Below, piece after piece: positions 50,785 to 59,621 of a DNA stretch of 64,000 bases; within the stretch, counting starts at the first letter, position 1; each line of letters opens with the position of its first letter. Source of the stretch: Lysobacter_I brunescens (GTDB lineage: Bacteria; Pseudomonadota; Gammaproteobacteria; Xanthomonadales; Xanthomonadaceae); the NCBI RefSeq assembly GCF_042677005.1, contig NZ_JBHTIF010000001.1, positions 186,001 through 250,000 on the forward strand, written 5' to 3'. The notes beneath the pieces are model-generated. The model worked only from the letters and a program-made list of their open reading frames with translations, had not been told where the DNA came from and searched no databases. A program made the position numbers and the translations under genes.

Positions 50785-51639
50785 ATGCCCCAGGCCACCA
50801 CGCTCCCTGCCGGACTGTTGCTCGCCGCTCTGCTCAGCCTCTGCGCATGCAGCGAATCCCCGACGCCTCCCGCCGCGCCATCGCCACCGCGCACCGTGCT
50901 CGCGGCGCCGCCCGCGCCAATCCCCACGGCGGTCGAAGACACCAACCTGATCGCCTTCCTCGCCGATGCACTGGGCGAGGAGCCGCGCGACATCCGCCTC
51001 GACGACTGGTGGAAGATCACCGCCGGCATACCGGCGGAAACGCAGACCGTCATTCCCGTGCAGCAGCGCATCTGCGCCGACACCGGTCCATCGCCGGGCA
51101 TCCGCGAGGTCGCGCTGTGCACGCGCTACGCCGGCGCCGAGGCCGAAGATCCAGGCTCGGTCAGCCTGTGGCGCATCGCCCCCGACACCAGCGACACCGG
51201 TGCGCGCGGCGTGGCCTACCTCGACGGCATCGACAGCGGTGCGCGCGGCGAACCCGGCAAGGTCGAGATCATCGACATCGGCCCCGCGCGACGCGCCTTC
51301 CTGGTGCACTCGCCCGGCGGCGAGGCCGGCCGGATCACGACCGCACGCATGATGCTGTACGCGGCGCAGGGCGACAGCTTCGTCGAACTGCTCGACGTCG
51401 CTTCGCTGTGGAGCAACGTCGGCGGCTGCGATGCCGACGTGCCCGGCGACTGCGTGTCGCGCACCTGCACCTTGCAGGCAGGCGGCGGCGTGGACGCCGA
51501 CGGTTTCCATCCCCTGGGGCTGCACGTGGTGCGCGAAGGCGACACCGGCAGTACCCTGCACATTCCGATCCCGCGCATCGACGGCCGCTACCGGCTGCCC
51601 GACGACGCGCTGGGCGAAACCGCCTGCGGTGCGCCATGA
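50785..51639 (+). CDS. Probable lipoprotein of unknown function
   Basis: The 284-residue product has a lipoprotein signal (TTLPAGLLLAALLSLCAC; lipobox cysteine about residue 20-22), then a Pro/Ser/Thr-rich linker (SPTPPAAPSPPRTV). The mature part is acidic, with several Cys residues (RICADTG, ALCTRY, GGCDADVPGDCVSRTC). It lies between the small membrane protein gene and a second lipoprotein gene. No known domain is seen. Residues around FADAL/DDWWKITAGIPAETQ and LYAAQGDSFVELLDVASLW suggest a folded globular domain of mixed type. Confidence 0.75.
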   Translation: MPQATTLPAGLLLAALLSLCACSESPTPPAAPSPPRTVLAAPPAPIPTAVEDTNLIAFLADALGEEPRDIRLDDWWKITAGIPAETQTVIPVQQRICADTGPSPGIREVALCTRYAGAEAEDPGSVSLWRIAPDTSDTGARGVAYLDGIDSGARGEPGKVEIIDIGPARRAFLVHSPGGEAGRITTARMMLYAAQGDSFVELLDVASLWSNVGGCDADVPGDCVSRTCTLQAGGGVDADGFHPLGLHVVREGDTGSTLHIPIPRIDGRYRLPDDALGETACGAP

Positions 51640-51722
51640 CGACGCCCCGCATGCTCCCGGCACGGATGCCCGACGCAAGCTTCACAAAGCCTTTCATCCA
51701 CACGCCACAGGACACCTTTCCC

Positions 51723-52250
51723 ATGCAATCGACCCGCACCTGGGCCCGCATGCTTTCGCTCGCGCTCGCCGTTCTCGCTCTCTCGCTCTCGGCCTGCTCC
51801 TCCGATGAGACCAAGGCCTCCGTGATCATCAGCAAGTTCAGGGTCGAATGCCCGGCCCTGCTGAAGACCACCTTCAGCGCCGACCCCACCTTCTCCTCGC
51901 TCGGCGACGCATTCACCACCAACCTCAGCAGCGACACCTGCAGCTGCATCGCCACCCGCCTGCGCGCGTTGCCACCGGAAAAGGTGCTCGCGTTCGACCA
52001 GACCAAGTCGCCAGCCGAACTCGAAACCCTCATGTCGCCCTGCTCGGCGATCGCGGTGAAGTCGCACATCGGCGAACTGTGCATGGCTGCGGTGAAGCAG
52101 ATCGGCGGCGATCCGTCGGTCGCCCGCGCGCGTTGCGACTGCGTGCAGCGCAAGACCGACGAGATGGACGACGCGACGGTGGAAAGCACCTTCGCCAACC
52201 TCCAGCAGGGCTTCACCAGCATCGCGCAGAGCTGCGCGTCGGCCGGCTGA
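51723..52250 (+). CDS. Small lipoprotein with paired cysteines
   Basis: The 175-residue product starts at ATG 51723 (MQSTRTWARMLSLALAVLALSLSAC). Its lipobox is LSAC. ATG 51636 would add 29 residues and spoil the signal, so it is not used. The mature protein has Cys residues in the pattern CPAL, CSC, PCSA, LCMA, CDC and SC, which suggests disulfides, and is mostly helical. No family is assigned. The next gene, purD, starts 43 bases downstream. Confidence 0.78.
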   Translation: MQSTRTWARMLSLALAVLALSLSACSSDETKASVIISKFRVECPALLKTTFSADPTFSSLGDAFTTNLSSDTCSCIATRLRALPPEKVLAFDQTKSPAELETLMSPCSAIAVKSHIGELCMAAVKQIGGDPSVARARCDCVQRKTDEMDDATVESTFANLQQGFTSIAQSCASAG

Positions 52251-52293
52251 TCCCGCGCCTCCCCCCCCTACTCCATCGGATGCGATCCTCGCC

Positions 52294-53583
52294 ATGAAAC
52301 TCCTCGTCATCGGCTCCGGCGGCCGCGAACATGCCCTCGCCTGGAAGCTCGCGCAATCGAAGCGCGTCAGCGAAGTCCTCGTCGCGCCGGGCAATGCCGG
52401 CACCGCGACCGAAGCCAAGTGCCGCAATGTCGACGTGAAGGCGACCGACCTCGACGGTCTGGTCGCGCTGGTGCGCGCCGAGGGCGTGGCCACGACCGTG
52501 GTCGGCCCGGAAGCGCCGCTGGTGGCGGGCGTGGTCGACCGCTTCCGCGCCGAAGGCCTGCGCATCTTCGGGCCGACCGCCGCCGCCGCGCAGTTGGAAG
52601 GCAGCAAGGCGTTCGCGAAGGACTTCCTCGCCCGCCACGGCATTCCGACCGCGTACTACGCAGTGCATACGGATGTCGATGCCGCACTGGCCTACATCCG
52701 CGACAAAGGTGCGCCGATCGTGGTCAAGGCCGACGGCCTGGCCGCCGGCAAGGGAGTGATCGTGGCGATGACGCTGGAAGATGCCGAGAACGCGGTGCGC
52801 GACATGCTCAGCGGCAACGCCTTCGGCAGCGCCGGCTCGCGCGTGGTGATCGAGGAGTTCCTCGACGGCGAGGAGGCCAGCTTCATCTCGATGGTCGATG
52901 GCGTCACCGCGCTGCCGATGGCGACCTCGCAGGACCATAAGCGCGTCGGCGACGGCGACACCGGTCCGAACACCGGCGGCATGGGTGCCTACTCGCCAGC
53001 GCCGGTGGTCACGCCCGAGGTGCACGCACGGGTGATGCGCGAAGTCGTCGAGCCGACCGTGCGCGGCATGGCCGCCGACGGCGTGCCGTTCACCGGCTTC
53101 CTCTACGCCGGCCTGATGATCGACGCCAGCGGCGCGCCGAAGGTGATCGAATTCAACGTGCGCTTCGGCGACCCAGAAACCCAGCCGGTGATGCTGCGCC
53201 TCGACTCGGACCTGCTCGACCTGGTCGACGCGGCGATCGACGGCCGCCTGCACGAAGCCGAGGCGCGCTGGAATCCGAAACCGTCGCTCGGCGTGGTGAT
53301 GGCGGCGGCGAACTACCCCGAAACGCCGAAGACCGGCGACACGATCCACGGCCTGCACGTGCCGGTGCCGGTCGGCGCCAAGGTCTTCCATGCCGGCACC
53401 ACGCTGGACGCCGACGGCAACGTCGTGACCAGTGGCGGTCGCGTGCTCTGCGTCTGCGCGCTCGGCATCTCGGTCGAAGGTGCGCAGCGCTCGGCGTATG
53501 CCGCGCTGTCGAACATCCACTGGGACGGCGAATTCCACCGCAGCGACATCGGCTGGCGCGCGATCGAACGCGAGCGCGGCTGA
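52294..53583 (+). CDS. purD: Phosphoribosylamine--glycine ligase
   Basis: PurD couples glycine to phosphoribosylamine in purine synthesis. The 429 residues start at ATG 52294 (MKLLVIGSGGREHALAWKLAQ). ATP-grasp features are PIVVKADGLAAGKGVIVAMT, VVIEEFLDGEEASFISMVDG, SQDHKRVGDGDTGPNTGGMGAYSPAP and the metal site VIEFNVRFGDPETQ. The C-terminal domain ends in RSAYAALSNIHWDGEFHRSDIGWRA. It is close to purH, but other genes separate them, so it may have its own promoter. A strong terminator follows. Confidence 0.96.
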   Translation: MKLLVIGSGGREHALAWKLAQSKRVSEVLVAPGNAGTATEAKCRNVDVKATDLDGLVALVRAEGVATTVVGPEAPLVAGVVDRFRAEGLRIFGPTAAAAQLEGSKAFAKDFLARHGIPTAYYAVHTDVDAALAYIRDKGAPIVVKADGLAAGKGVIVAMTLEDAENAVRDMLSGNAFGSAGSRVVIEEFLDGEEASFISMVDGVTALPMATSQDHKRVGDGDTGPNTGGMGAYSPAPVVTPEVHARVMREVVEPTVRGMAADGVPFTGFLYAGLMIDASGAPKVIEFNVRFGDPETQPVMLRLDSDLLDLVDAAIDGRLHEAEARWNPKPSLGVVMAAANYPETPKTGDTIHGLHVPVPVGAKVFHAGTTLDADGNVVTSGGRVLCVCALGISVEGAQRSAYAALSNIHWDGEFHRSDIGWRAIERERG

Positions 53584-53608
53584 CGCGCATCGCGCCACCG
53601 TGAACATG

Positions 53609-53646
53609 AAACGAAAAGGCCGGCATCGCAGCCGGCCTTTTCGTTT
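53609..53646. terminator. Terminator between purD and the XRE gene, bidirectional
   Basis: A 16-base stem with the arms aacgaaaaggccggc-like (53609-53624) and gccggccttttcgttt (53631-53646), and a 6-base loop, carries T/A runs on both arms. It lies 26 bases past the purD stop and 20 bases past the stop of the converging XRE gene. It can work for both. Confidence 0.85.
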
Positions 53647-53665
53647 GCGGACGGCTCGAAACGCC

Positions 53666-54070
53666 TCAGCGCGGCTTCTTCGCCGCTTTGCCGGGCGCGA
53701 CGTGCCGGGCGAGTTCCTCGATCAGGTTGCGCACGAGCTTGCGCTGCGCGGCGGGCAGCTTGAGGAAGGCTTCGATGGCGAGCTGGTCGTGCGGATTGAC
53801 CTTCCACTCGCCGCGGGCCTCGCGGACCCGCTTGTCGTCGCCGAACTGCAGCTGCTGCGGTTCGATCGACAGCATGCGCGCCAGGGCGCGCAGGTTGGCC
53901 TGGCGCGGCATCGCGCGGCCGTTGAGCCAGCCGGACACCGCCTGCTGGGACACGGGCTCGCCGCCGAAGCGGGCGAGCAGCCGGACCAGTTCGGCGGGAC
54001 TTTCGCTCATGCCGGCCTGGCGCAGGCCTGCGCGCAGTCGTTCGCTGAAAGCGTCTTGTTCGGTTTTCAT
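53666..54070 (-). CDS. XRE-family transcriptional regulator, copy 1
   Basis: The 134-residue protein has an N-terminal XRE helix-turn-helix (about 6-78). The recognition region is FGGEPVSQQAVSGWLNGRAM, and LRALARMLSIEPQQLQFGDD closes the domain. The C-terminal half (DQLAIEAFLKLPAAQRKLVRNLIEELAR) is a helical pair, perhaps for dimers. The nearby gene at 54303-54701 is a paralogue with more than half its residues identical, so a local duplication is likely. Upstream, an inverted pair CTGTTGTC (54112) and GACAACAG (54144) may be its own operator. Confidence 0.85.
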   Translation of the reverse strand: MKTEQDAFSERLRAGLRQAGMSESPAELVRLLARFGGEPVSQQAVSGWLNGRAMPRQANLRALARMLSIEPQQLQFGDDKRVREARGEWKVNPHDQLAIEAFLKLPAAQRKLVRNLIEELARHVAPGKAAKKPR

Positions 54071-54111
54071 GGCGCGACGTTAGGCCGGCGCCACGCCCGA
54101 TGTGAAAATCG

Positions 54112-54151
54112 CTGTTGTCGATCACAGACAATCCATGTTTCGAGACAACAG
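54112..54151. promoter_or_regulatory. Inverted repeat upstream of XRE copy 1
   Basis: CTGTTGTC (54112-54119) and GACAACAG (54144-54151) are perfect 8-base reverse complements. GACAA also occurs in between (54127-54131). It lies about 42 bases before the start of the leftward XRE gene. It is a candidate operator; there is no such repeat upstream of copy 2. Confidence 0.45.
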
Positions 54152-54302
54152 ACTGCTGCCACGCATTCACGCAGGTTTCACAACCTGTCAGATGGATCAG
54201 GGTCGCAGTCGTGATGCATGTCCAGATCACGGCGACGACACCGCAGGACACGCGCAGACGACCATACTCCGCCGTGCAGTCGCGATCACCGCTGCCCTGC
54301 AC

Positions 54303-54701
54303 TCATGGCTTGCGCCCGTTCGCCGCCGATTTCACGAATTCGTCGATCAGGTGCCGCAGCAGCTTGCGCTGCGCGGTCGGCAACTGCAGGAACGCCTCGA
54401 TCGCCAGCTGATCGCGCGGATCCAGCCGCCATTCGCCCTTGCCCTCACGCACGCGCCTGGCGTCGTCGCCGTACTGGAGCTGCTGCGGCTCCATCGACAG
54501 CATCTTCGCCAGCGCCCTCAGATTGGCCTGCCTTGGCATCGCGCGCCCCTTCAGCCAGCCGGAGACGGCTTGCTGCGAGACCGGCTCCCCGCCGAATCGG
54601 GCCAGCAGTCGCACCAGTTCGACGGGACTCTCCCCGAGGCCCGCCCGTTGCAGGGCAGCGCGCAGCCGTTCGCTGAACGCGACTTGTTCATTCCTCATCA
54701 C
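54303..54701 (-). CDS. XRE-family transcriptional regulator, copy 2
   Basis: The 132-residue paralogue of the gene at 53666. The helix-turn-helix (FGGEPVSQQAVSGWLKGRAM) differs from copy 1 in one residue of that stretch. Most differences lie in the C-terminal pair of helices. Just upstream of both starts the sequence gacgttaggccgg is kept, so the duplication covered the promoter. The AT-rich stretch that follows (about 54730-54775) lies between this gene and the divergent large gene at 54804, and is a likely joint control site. ATG 54701 or 54698 may be used. Confidence 0.85.
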   Translation of the reverse strand: MMRNEQVAFSERLRAALQRAGLGESPVELVRLLARFGGEPVSQQAVSGWLKGRAMPRQANLRALAKMLSMEPQQLQYGDDARRVREGKGEWRLDPRDQLAIEAFLQLPTAQRKLLRHLIDEFVKSAANGRKP

Positions 54702-54803
54702 CTGACGTTAGGCCGGTGCACGCCGGCATTGGAAATTTATGATTTGTACAGTATCAAACTTTTTGTTACGGTGCAGGCCCACATCGAGCATGGAGAGCAA
54801 GCG
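54702..54803. promoter_or_regulatory. AT-rich divergent promoter of XRE copy 2 and the large gene
   Basis: Bases 54730-54775 are the most AT-rich stretch of this part of the window (gaaatttatgatttgtaca; caaactttttgttac). They contain TTGTAC and GTACAG-type motifs. Such contrast in a GC-rich genome, next to an XRE gene, marks a control region. The -10 and -35 boxes could not be assigned with confidence. Confidence 0.45.
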
Positions 54804-57143
54804 ATGGCAGGCGGGCATGGACGCGGGCGCATGGGCAGGACGGGACGGGCCGACAACGGGCGCGGCGGATCGGGCACCCCGTCGCCGGCGATGCGGGATG
54901 CGACACGGGGTGGCACGCAAGCCGCGCCGACGCGCTGTTCGCCCCTGGGCGACTCGCACGCATCGCAGCTGCAGGCCGTGCTCGGCTATCGCGCGAAGGC
55001 CCTGCTGGCCGAACTCGAACAGCCGCACGGGCATCGCCAGGCCCGCGCAGGCACCACCCTGGCCGACCGCCTGACGCCGACCACCGCCGCCCTGTTGCGC
55101 TGGTGGTTCGCCAGCGCGATCTCGCGCACGCGCGAGGACAACTTCCACCCCGGGCAGCGCGAAGCGATCCTGCATGTCGTGCTCGCGCACGAGGTGTTCG
55201 GGGAGTGCGATCCGCAGCGCCTGTCGCAGCTGGCGGGCATGGCCGACCCGGCGCCCATGGCATCGCCCGCCGCAGCGCCCGCGACGCCGCGCGACATGCG
55301 CCTGAGCCTGCGCAGCGCGCCGGCCTGCGGCCAGCGCTGGGTGCTGCAGGCCCTGCTGGTCTGGCAGTGGGCGAACCACATGGCTGCACGCGCCGCCGGT
55401 CGTGAGGACCCGCGCTTCAGCGACCGGTTCTCGGTGCTGGTGCCGGCGGCGCACCGCCAGCACTGGGAAGACGCCCTGCTCGGCCCGGTCGCCGTGGCCG
55501 GGCTGCGCACGGTCGGCGACACGAGCGTGCTGCGGCGGATGCGCCTGTTCCTGCCTCCGGCGTTGCGCGCGCCGTTCCGGTTCTGGCTGTTGATGCAGGC
55601 CTGCGCAGGCGACGCCCTGCGCGTGCTGGCCGAAGACGCGACGGGGGCCACCGCGAGGCTGGTCGCCGGGCGCGGCCCGCGCCTGGCCTGCGGGCTGCCC
55701 GCGCCCGTGTTCACCGGCACCGGCGCGGTGCCGCTGCAGGCACCGCCGAGCCTGCGCGTGGCCTGGCTGGACAACGCGCAGGCGCACTCCGATGCCGAGG
55801 ACGCACGCCACGGCGCCTGCATCGCCGACTTCGGCCATGCGCGCGCGATCCGCTACGGCGTCGCGAAACTGCCGGTGCTCGCCTGCGCCGCATCGCACCT
55901 GCCGCTGCGCCATGCAGCAGCGCCGGACCCCGTCGGGCGGCGCGGCGCGCGTCCGATGCTGCGTCGCGATCACAGCGCACAGCTGCGCCTGGGCCTGCGC
56001 GCGCTCTCGCAGCGGACCGCCGGCTTCGCATCGATCGATCCCGACCGGACACCACGCATGCGCGTGCTCTGCGATAGCCCGGACCTGCTGCGCGCAGCCC
56101 GGTCACGCCTGCGAGGCATGGGCGTGGATGCCGGCGCAGGGCCGGATCGCACGCGCATCGACATGGGCTTCCTGTCGGCCTCGACGTCCTGCCCGCCACC
56201 CGATCCACGCGTCTGCGTGCTGGTGATCCTGCGCAGCCGGGTGCCCGGCGCCGGGGAACGCGCACCCGCGCAGGCCCTGGGCATGCCGGCGCTGTGGCCG
56301 GAACCGGAGCTGGCGCGGCTGCGTGCGGGCAATCGCGAACGCGCGGCCTTCGGCCAACCGCCGGACACCCTGCTGGACGTGCTCACGGTGGTCGAACATC
56401 GCGACGCGCTGCACCTGTATGCACCGTGGCGCCATCTCGGCCTGGCGGCGCTGGATCCGCGCCCGCCCGAGGCCGTGCCGCCGATCGGCGATGTCGTTGC
56501 GACAACGCTGCGACCGGATGCCGCCCGCTTCGAAATCATCCTGCCACCGATGTGCGCGGACATCGCGGCGCTGCAGACGCCCGAGCGCCTGACGGCCTTG
56601 CCGCGTCGCCTGCTGCGCGCCAGCCGCTCGCTGCCGGTGCACAAATCGATCCACACGCGCGCTGGATGGAACGAGGACGACAACGGCCTGCGACGCGGCT
56701 TCATCGAAGCGGCGGAACTCGACCCGCGCATCGACAGCCACTGCCTGCTCGATCCGCGACGCCAAGCCTGCCGCCATCGCGACACCCTGCTCGCGCTGGG
56801 CATGGACGGGCGTGGGCGCGTCGATGCGTTGGCCCGGACCGCGACGCATGTCTTCCTCATCGAATTCATGGCGGACCGGCCCGGCGGTACGGGGCAGGAC
56901 GACGGCGGCGAGCGCGCACTGCGGCTGTGGCGACGCCGCACCAACACCCTGCCTGCCCAGCAGCGCGACCATCGGCTGTGGCGCCGGGTCAAGCTGCAGA
57001 CACCGCTGTTCTGGTCGTGCAAGCGCCACGGCGTGCCGTTGAGCGCGCTGCTCGAAGCGCTGGCCGATACCCGCAGCCTGAGCGTGCCGAGCGTCGCACC
57101 GCCCCCGGCAAGCGGCCCGGTATCGCCGGCACCTGCAGGTTGA
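54804..57143 (+). CDS. Large protein resembling a degraded type III restriction helicase
   Basis: The 779-residue protein starts at ATG 54804 (ggagag precedes it); the frame upstream is antisense to XRE copy 2. The stretch ADRLTPTTAALLRWWFASAI and NFHPGQREAILHVVLAHEVF (about 87-132) resembles the entry to the helicase domain of type III restriction subunits. The Walker A loop (GxGKS/T) and the DEAH box are not found. The end (about 682-745, HVFLIEFMADRPGG; RALRLWRRRTNTLPAQQRDH) resembles the nuclease part, but the E-x-K pair of PD-(D/E)xK is replaced by E-F-M. It may be a catalytically dead relative used for binding, or a decaying gene. The family link is by pattern only. Confidence 0.5.
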   Translation: MAGGHGRGRMGRTGRADNGRGGSGTPSPAMRDATRGGTQAAPTRCSPLGDSHASQLQAVLGYRAKALLAELEQPHGHRQARAGTTLADRLTPTTAALLRWWFASAISRTREDNFHPGQREAILHVVLAHEVFGECDPQRLSQLAGMADPAPMASPAAAPATPRDMRLSLRSAPACGQRWVLQALLVWQWANHMAARAAGREDPRFSDRFSVLVPAAHRQHWEDALLGPVAVAGLRTVGDTSVLRRMRLFLPPALRAPFRFWLLMQACAGDALRVLAEDATGATARLVAGRGPRLACGLPAPVFTGTGAVPLQAPPSLRVAWLDNAQAHSDAEDARHGACIADFGHARAIRYGVAKLPVLACAASHLPLRHAAAPDPVGRRGARPMLRRDHSAQLRLGLRALSQRTAGFASIDPDRTPRMRVLCDSPDLLRAARSRLRGMGVDAGAGPDRTRIDMGFLSASTSCPPPDPRVCVLVILRSRVPGAGERAPAQALGMPALWPEPELARLRAGNRERAAFGQPPDTLLDVLTVVEHRDALHLYAPWRHLGLAALDPRPPEAVPPIGDVVATTLRPDAARFEIILPPMCADIAALQTPERLTALPRRLLRASRSLPVHKSIHTRAGWNEDDNGLRRGFIEAAELDPRIDSHCLLDPRRQACRHRDTLLALGMDGRGRVDALARTATHVFLIEFMADRPGGTGQDDGGERALRLWRRRTNTLPAQQRDHRLWRRVKLQTPLFWSCKRHGVPLSALLEALADTRSLSVPSVAPPPASGPVSPAPAG

Positions 57144-57228
57144 GCCTGCGCCCATGACGGCACCGCTCTGACAGCCCGCATCGGCGTCTGCTAGGCTGCG
57201 GCGGTCGACGAAAAGCCCCGGGGCGCGC

Positions 57229-59148
57229 ATGGCGTACAACCAGTTCGAACTGCTGCGGCAACGCCGGTTCCTGCCGTTCTTCGTGGTCCAGTCGCTGGGC
57301 GCCTTCAACGACAACGTCTACCGCCAGGCCATCATCGGCCTGCTCGCGTCGATCGGGCTGTCGGCCAGCCAGCAGTCGCTGTACACCAACCTCGCGCCGG
57401 CGCTGTTCATCCTGCCGTTCTTCCTGTTCTCCGCCACCGCCGGGCAGATCGCCGAGAAGCTGGAGAAGTCGCGGCTGATCCGCATCACCACCACGATGGA
57501 GATCGTGATCATGTCGGTGGCGGCGGTGGGCTTCCTGCTGCAGAACATGCCGCTGCTCCTCGTCGCGCTGTTCGGCACCGGACTGCAGTCGGCGCTGTTC
57601 GGGCCGGTGAAATATTCGATCCTGCCCTCGGTGCTCAAGCCCGAGGAGCTGACCGGCGGCAATGGCCTGGTCGAGATGGGCACCTCGATCTCGATCCTCA
57701 TCGGCATGTTCGCAGGCGGCCTGATCTTCGAACTGGCCGGCAGCCACGGCCCGGAAACCGCCGCAACCGCAATCGTGCTGCTCGCGATCGCCGGCAACCT
57801 CGTCAGCCGGATGATCCCGCCGGTGGACGCGGGCATGCCCGACCTCAAGGTCAACATCAATCCGATCCCCGAATCGCGCCGGGTGATGGCGCTGGCGAAG
57901 AAGCAGCCGGCGGTGCGCAACTCGATGCTCGGCGTGTCCTGGTTCTGGTTCTTCGGGACCATGCTGACCGCGCAGATGCTGACCTACGCACAGGTCAACC
58001 TCGGCGGCACGGCATCGCTGTACCTGCTGCCGCTGGCGCTGTTCTCGATCGGCACCGGCATCGGCTCGCTGCTGTGCGAGAAGCTGTCGGCGCGCACGGT
58101 CGAGATCGGCCTGGTCCCGCTGGGCGCGTTCGGCATGAGCGCGTTCCTGCTCGACCTGTACTTCGCGCGGCCCGACGCGGCCGTCGCCACCGGACTGACG
58201 CTCGCGGAATTCGTGCGCGCGCCGGGCAGCCTGCGGATCATGATCGACTTCACCGGCATCGGCCTGTTCGCCGGCATCTTCATCGTGCCGCTGTTCGCGC
58301 TGATCCAGAGTCGCACGCCGAAGCAGGAGATCTCGCGCGTCATCTCGGCGGTGAACATCCAGAACGCGATGTTCATCGTGCTCGCCGCGATCGCCGGCAT
58401 CGCCCTGCAGATGGAATCGTTCAAGGTCGGCGACACCGTGGTGCCGATGCCCGGCTTGAGCATCCCGCAGCTGTTCCTGTGCCTGGCGATCGCCAACACC
58501 CTGGTCGCGATCTGGATCTTCACGATCGTGCCGGAATTCCTGATGCGCTTCCTCAGCTGGGTGCTGGTGCGGGCGCTGTACCGGCTGGAGCTGCACGGCA
58601 TCGAGAAGCACGTGCCCGACGAAGGCCCGGCGCTGATCGTGTGCAACCACGTCACCTACATGGACGCGCTGATCCTCTCGGCGAGCATTCCGCGTCCGGT
58701 GCGCTTCGTCATGTACTACAGGATCTTCAACATCCCGGTGATGCGCTGGATCTTCCGCACCGGCAAGGCCATCCCGATCGCCGGAGCGAAGGAAGACCCG
58801 GAAATCATGCGCAAGGCCTTCGATGCGGTCGACGCCGCGCTGGCCGAAGGCGAGATCGTCTGCATCTTCCCCGAAGGCGCGCTGACCAAGGACGGCCAGA
58901 TCGCCCCGTTCAAGGGCGGCGTGGAAAAGATCCTCGAACGCCGCCCGGTGCCGGTGGTGCCGATGGCACTGCGCAACATGTGGACGAGCATGTGGAGCAA
59001 GCGCGACGGACGCCTCGCCCGCATGCGCGTGCCGCGCCGCTTCCGCGCGCACATCCAGGTGGTCGCCGGCGAACCCGTGCCCGGGCGCGAGGCCAGCGCC
59101 GCCGCGCTCGAAGCCCGCGTCCGCGCGCTGCGCGGCGACGCGGCCTGA
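57229..59148 (+). CDS. Lysophospholipid transporter-like MFS protein fused to a PlsC acyltransferase
   Basis: The 639-residue protein has two parts. The N-terminal 430 residues are an MFS transporter of the LplT type (FVVQSLGAFNDNVYRQAIIG; TGLQSALFGPVKYSILPSVL). Residues about 455-639 are a PlsC-type acyltransferase with NHVTYMD (N473, H474, D479) and FPEG (547-550). Both suggest uptake and re-acylation of lysophospholipid at the inner membrane. The AMP-ligase domain found in the three-domain relatives (and in E. coli Aas) is absent, so acyl-CoA or acyl-ACP would have to be provided by others. The start is ATG 57229. Confidence 0.85.
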   Translation: MAYNQFELLRQRRFLPFFVVQSLGAFNDNVYRQAIIGLLASIGLSASQQSLYTNLAPALFILPFFLFSATAGQIAEKLEKSRLIRITTTMEIVIMSVAAVGFLLQNMPLLLVALFGTGLQSALFGPVKYSILPSVLKPEELTGGNGLVEMGTSISILIGMFAGGLIFELAGSHGPETAATAIVLLAIAGNLVSRMIPPVDAGMPDLKVNINPIPESRRVMALAKKQPAVRNSMLGVSWFWFFGTMLTAQMLTYAQVNLGGTASLYLLPLALFSIGTGIGSLLCEKLSARTVEIGLVPLGAFGMSAFLLDLYFARPDAAVATGLTLAEFVRAPGSLRIMIDFTGIGLFAGIFIVPLFALIQSRTPKQEISRVISAVNIQNAMFIVLAAIAGIALQMESFKVGDTVVPMPGLSIPQLFLCLAIANTLVAIWIFTIVPEFLMRFLSWVLVRALYRLELHGIEKHVPDEGPALIVCNHVTYMDALILSASIPRPVRFVMYYRIFNIPVMRWIFRTGKAIPIAGAKEDPEIMRKAFDAVDAALAEGEIVCIFPEGALTKDGQIAPFKGGVEKILERRPVPVVPMALRNMWTSMWSKRDGRLARMRVPRRFRAHIQVVAGEPVPGREASAAALEARVRALRGDAA

Positions 59149-59216
59149 GCGCCCGTCCCGCGCCACCATCGATGGCCGATCCGTACGCAAGCGTTTGCGC
59201 TGCGCCGCGGATTCGG

Positions 59217-59222
59217 CACAAT
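59217..59222 (+). promoter_or_regulatory. Possible -10 box before the CD225 gene
   Basis: CACAAT lies 54 bases before the ATG at 59277 and is followed by a G-rich stretch, as before proS. No -35 box is clear. Confidence 0.35.
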
Positions 59223-59276
59223 GCAGGCTGAACATCCGCCTCCGGGCGCCCACCATCCTCATCACGGAGAGTCCGC

Positions 59277-59618
59277 ATGAACGCGTATAGCGCGCCCGGC
59301 AAGATCCCGAACCACCTCGCATGGGCCATCGTGTCCACGATCTTCAGCTTCTGCCTGTGCTGCGGCATCCCGGGCCTGTTCACCGGCATCGCCGCGATCG
59401 TGTTCGCCGCCAAGGTGAACTCGAAGTTGAACGCGGGCGACCTCGATGGCGCACGCCAGGCCTCGAACACGGCCAAGATCCTGTGCTGGATCACCACCGC
59501 CTGCGCGATCATCGGCATCGGCTACGCGATCTTCAACATTTCCACGCTCGGCATGGACGGCTTCCGCGAAGCGATCGAACAGGGCATCCAGGAAGCCCAG
59601 CGCAACCAGGGCGGCTGA
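59277..59618 (+). CDS. CD225/dispanin family membrane protein
   Basis: The 113-residue protein has the two-helix CD225 layout. The first segment is NHLAWAIVSTIFSFCLCCGIPGLF, an amphipathic-hydrophobic stretch with paired Cys. The loop AAKVNSKLNAGDLDGARQASNTAKILCW is diagnostic (the A-x-x-S-x-x-A-K pattern). The second helix is about 71-88. The family includes the interferon-induced IFITM proteins of animals, which alter membrane fusion; the bacterial role is unknown. A DUF2752 gene follows 3 bases later, a frequent pairing. Confidence 0.88.
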   Translation: MNAYSAPGKIPNHLAWAIVSTIFSFCLCCGIPGLFTGIAAIVFAAKVNSKLNAGDLDGARQASNTAKILCWITTACAIIGIGYAIFNISTLGMDGFREAIEQGIQEAQRNQGG

Positions 59619-59621
59619 TCG

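Noticed and set aside
51636..51722. Earlier start of the small lipoprotein
   Set aside because: It would place 29 polar residues before the lipoprotein signal.
54102..54803. N-terminal extension of the type III restriction-like protein
   Set aside because: It is antisense to XRE copy 2. A ribosome binding site precedes ATG 54804.
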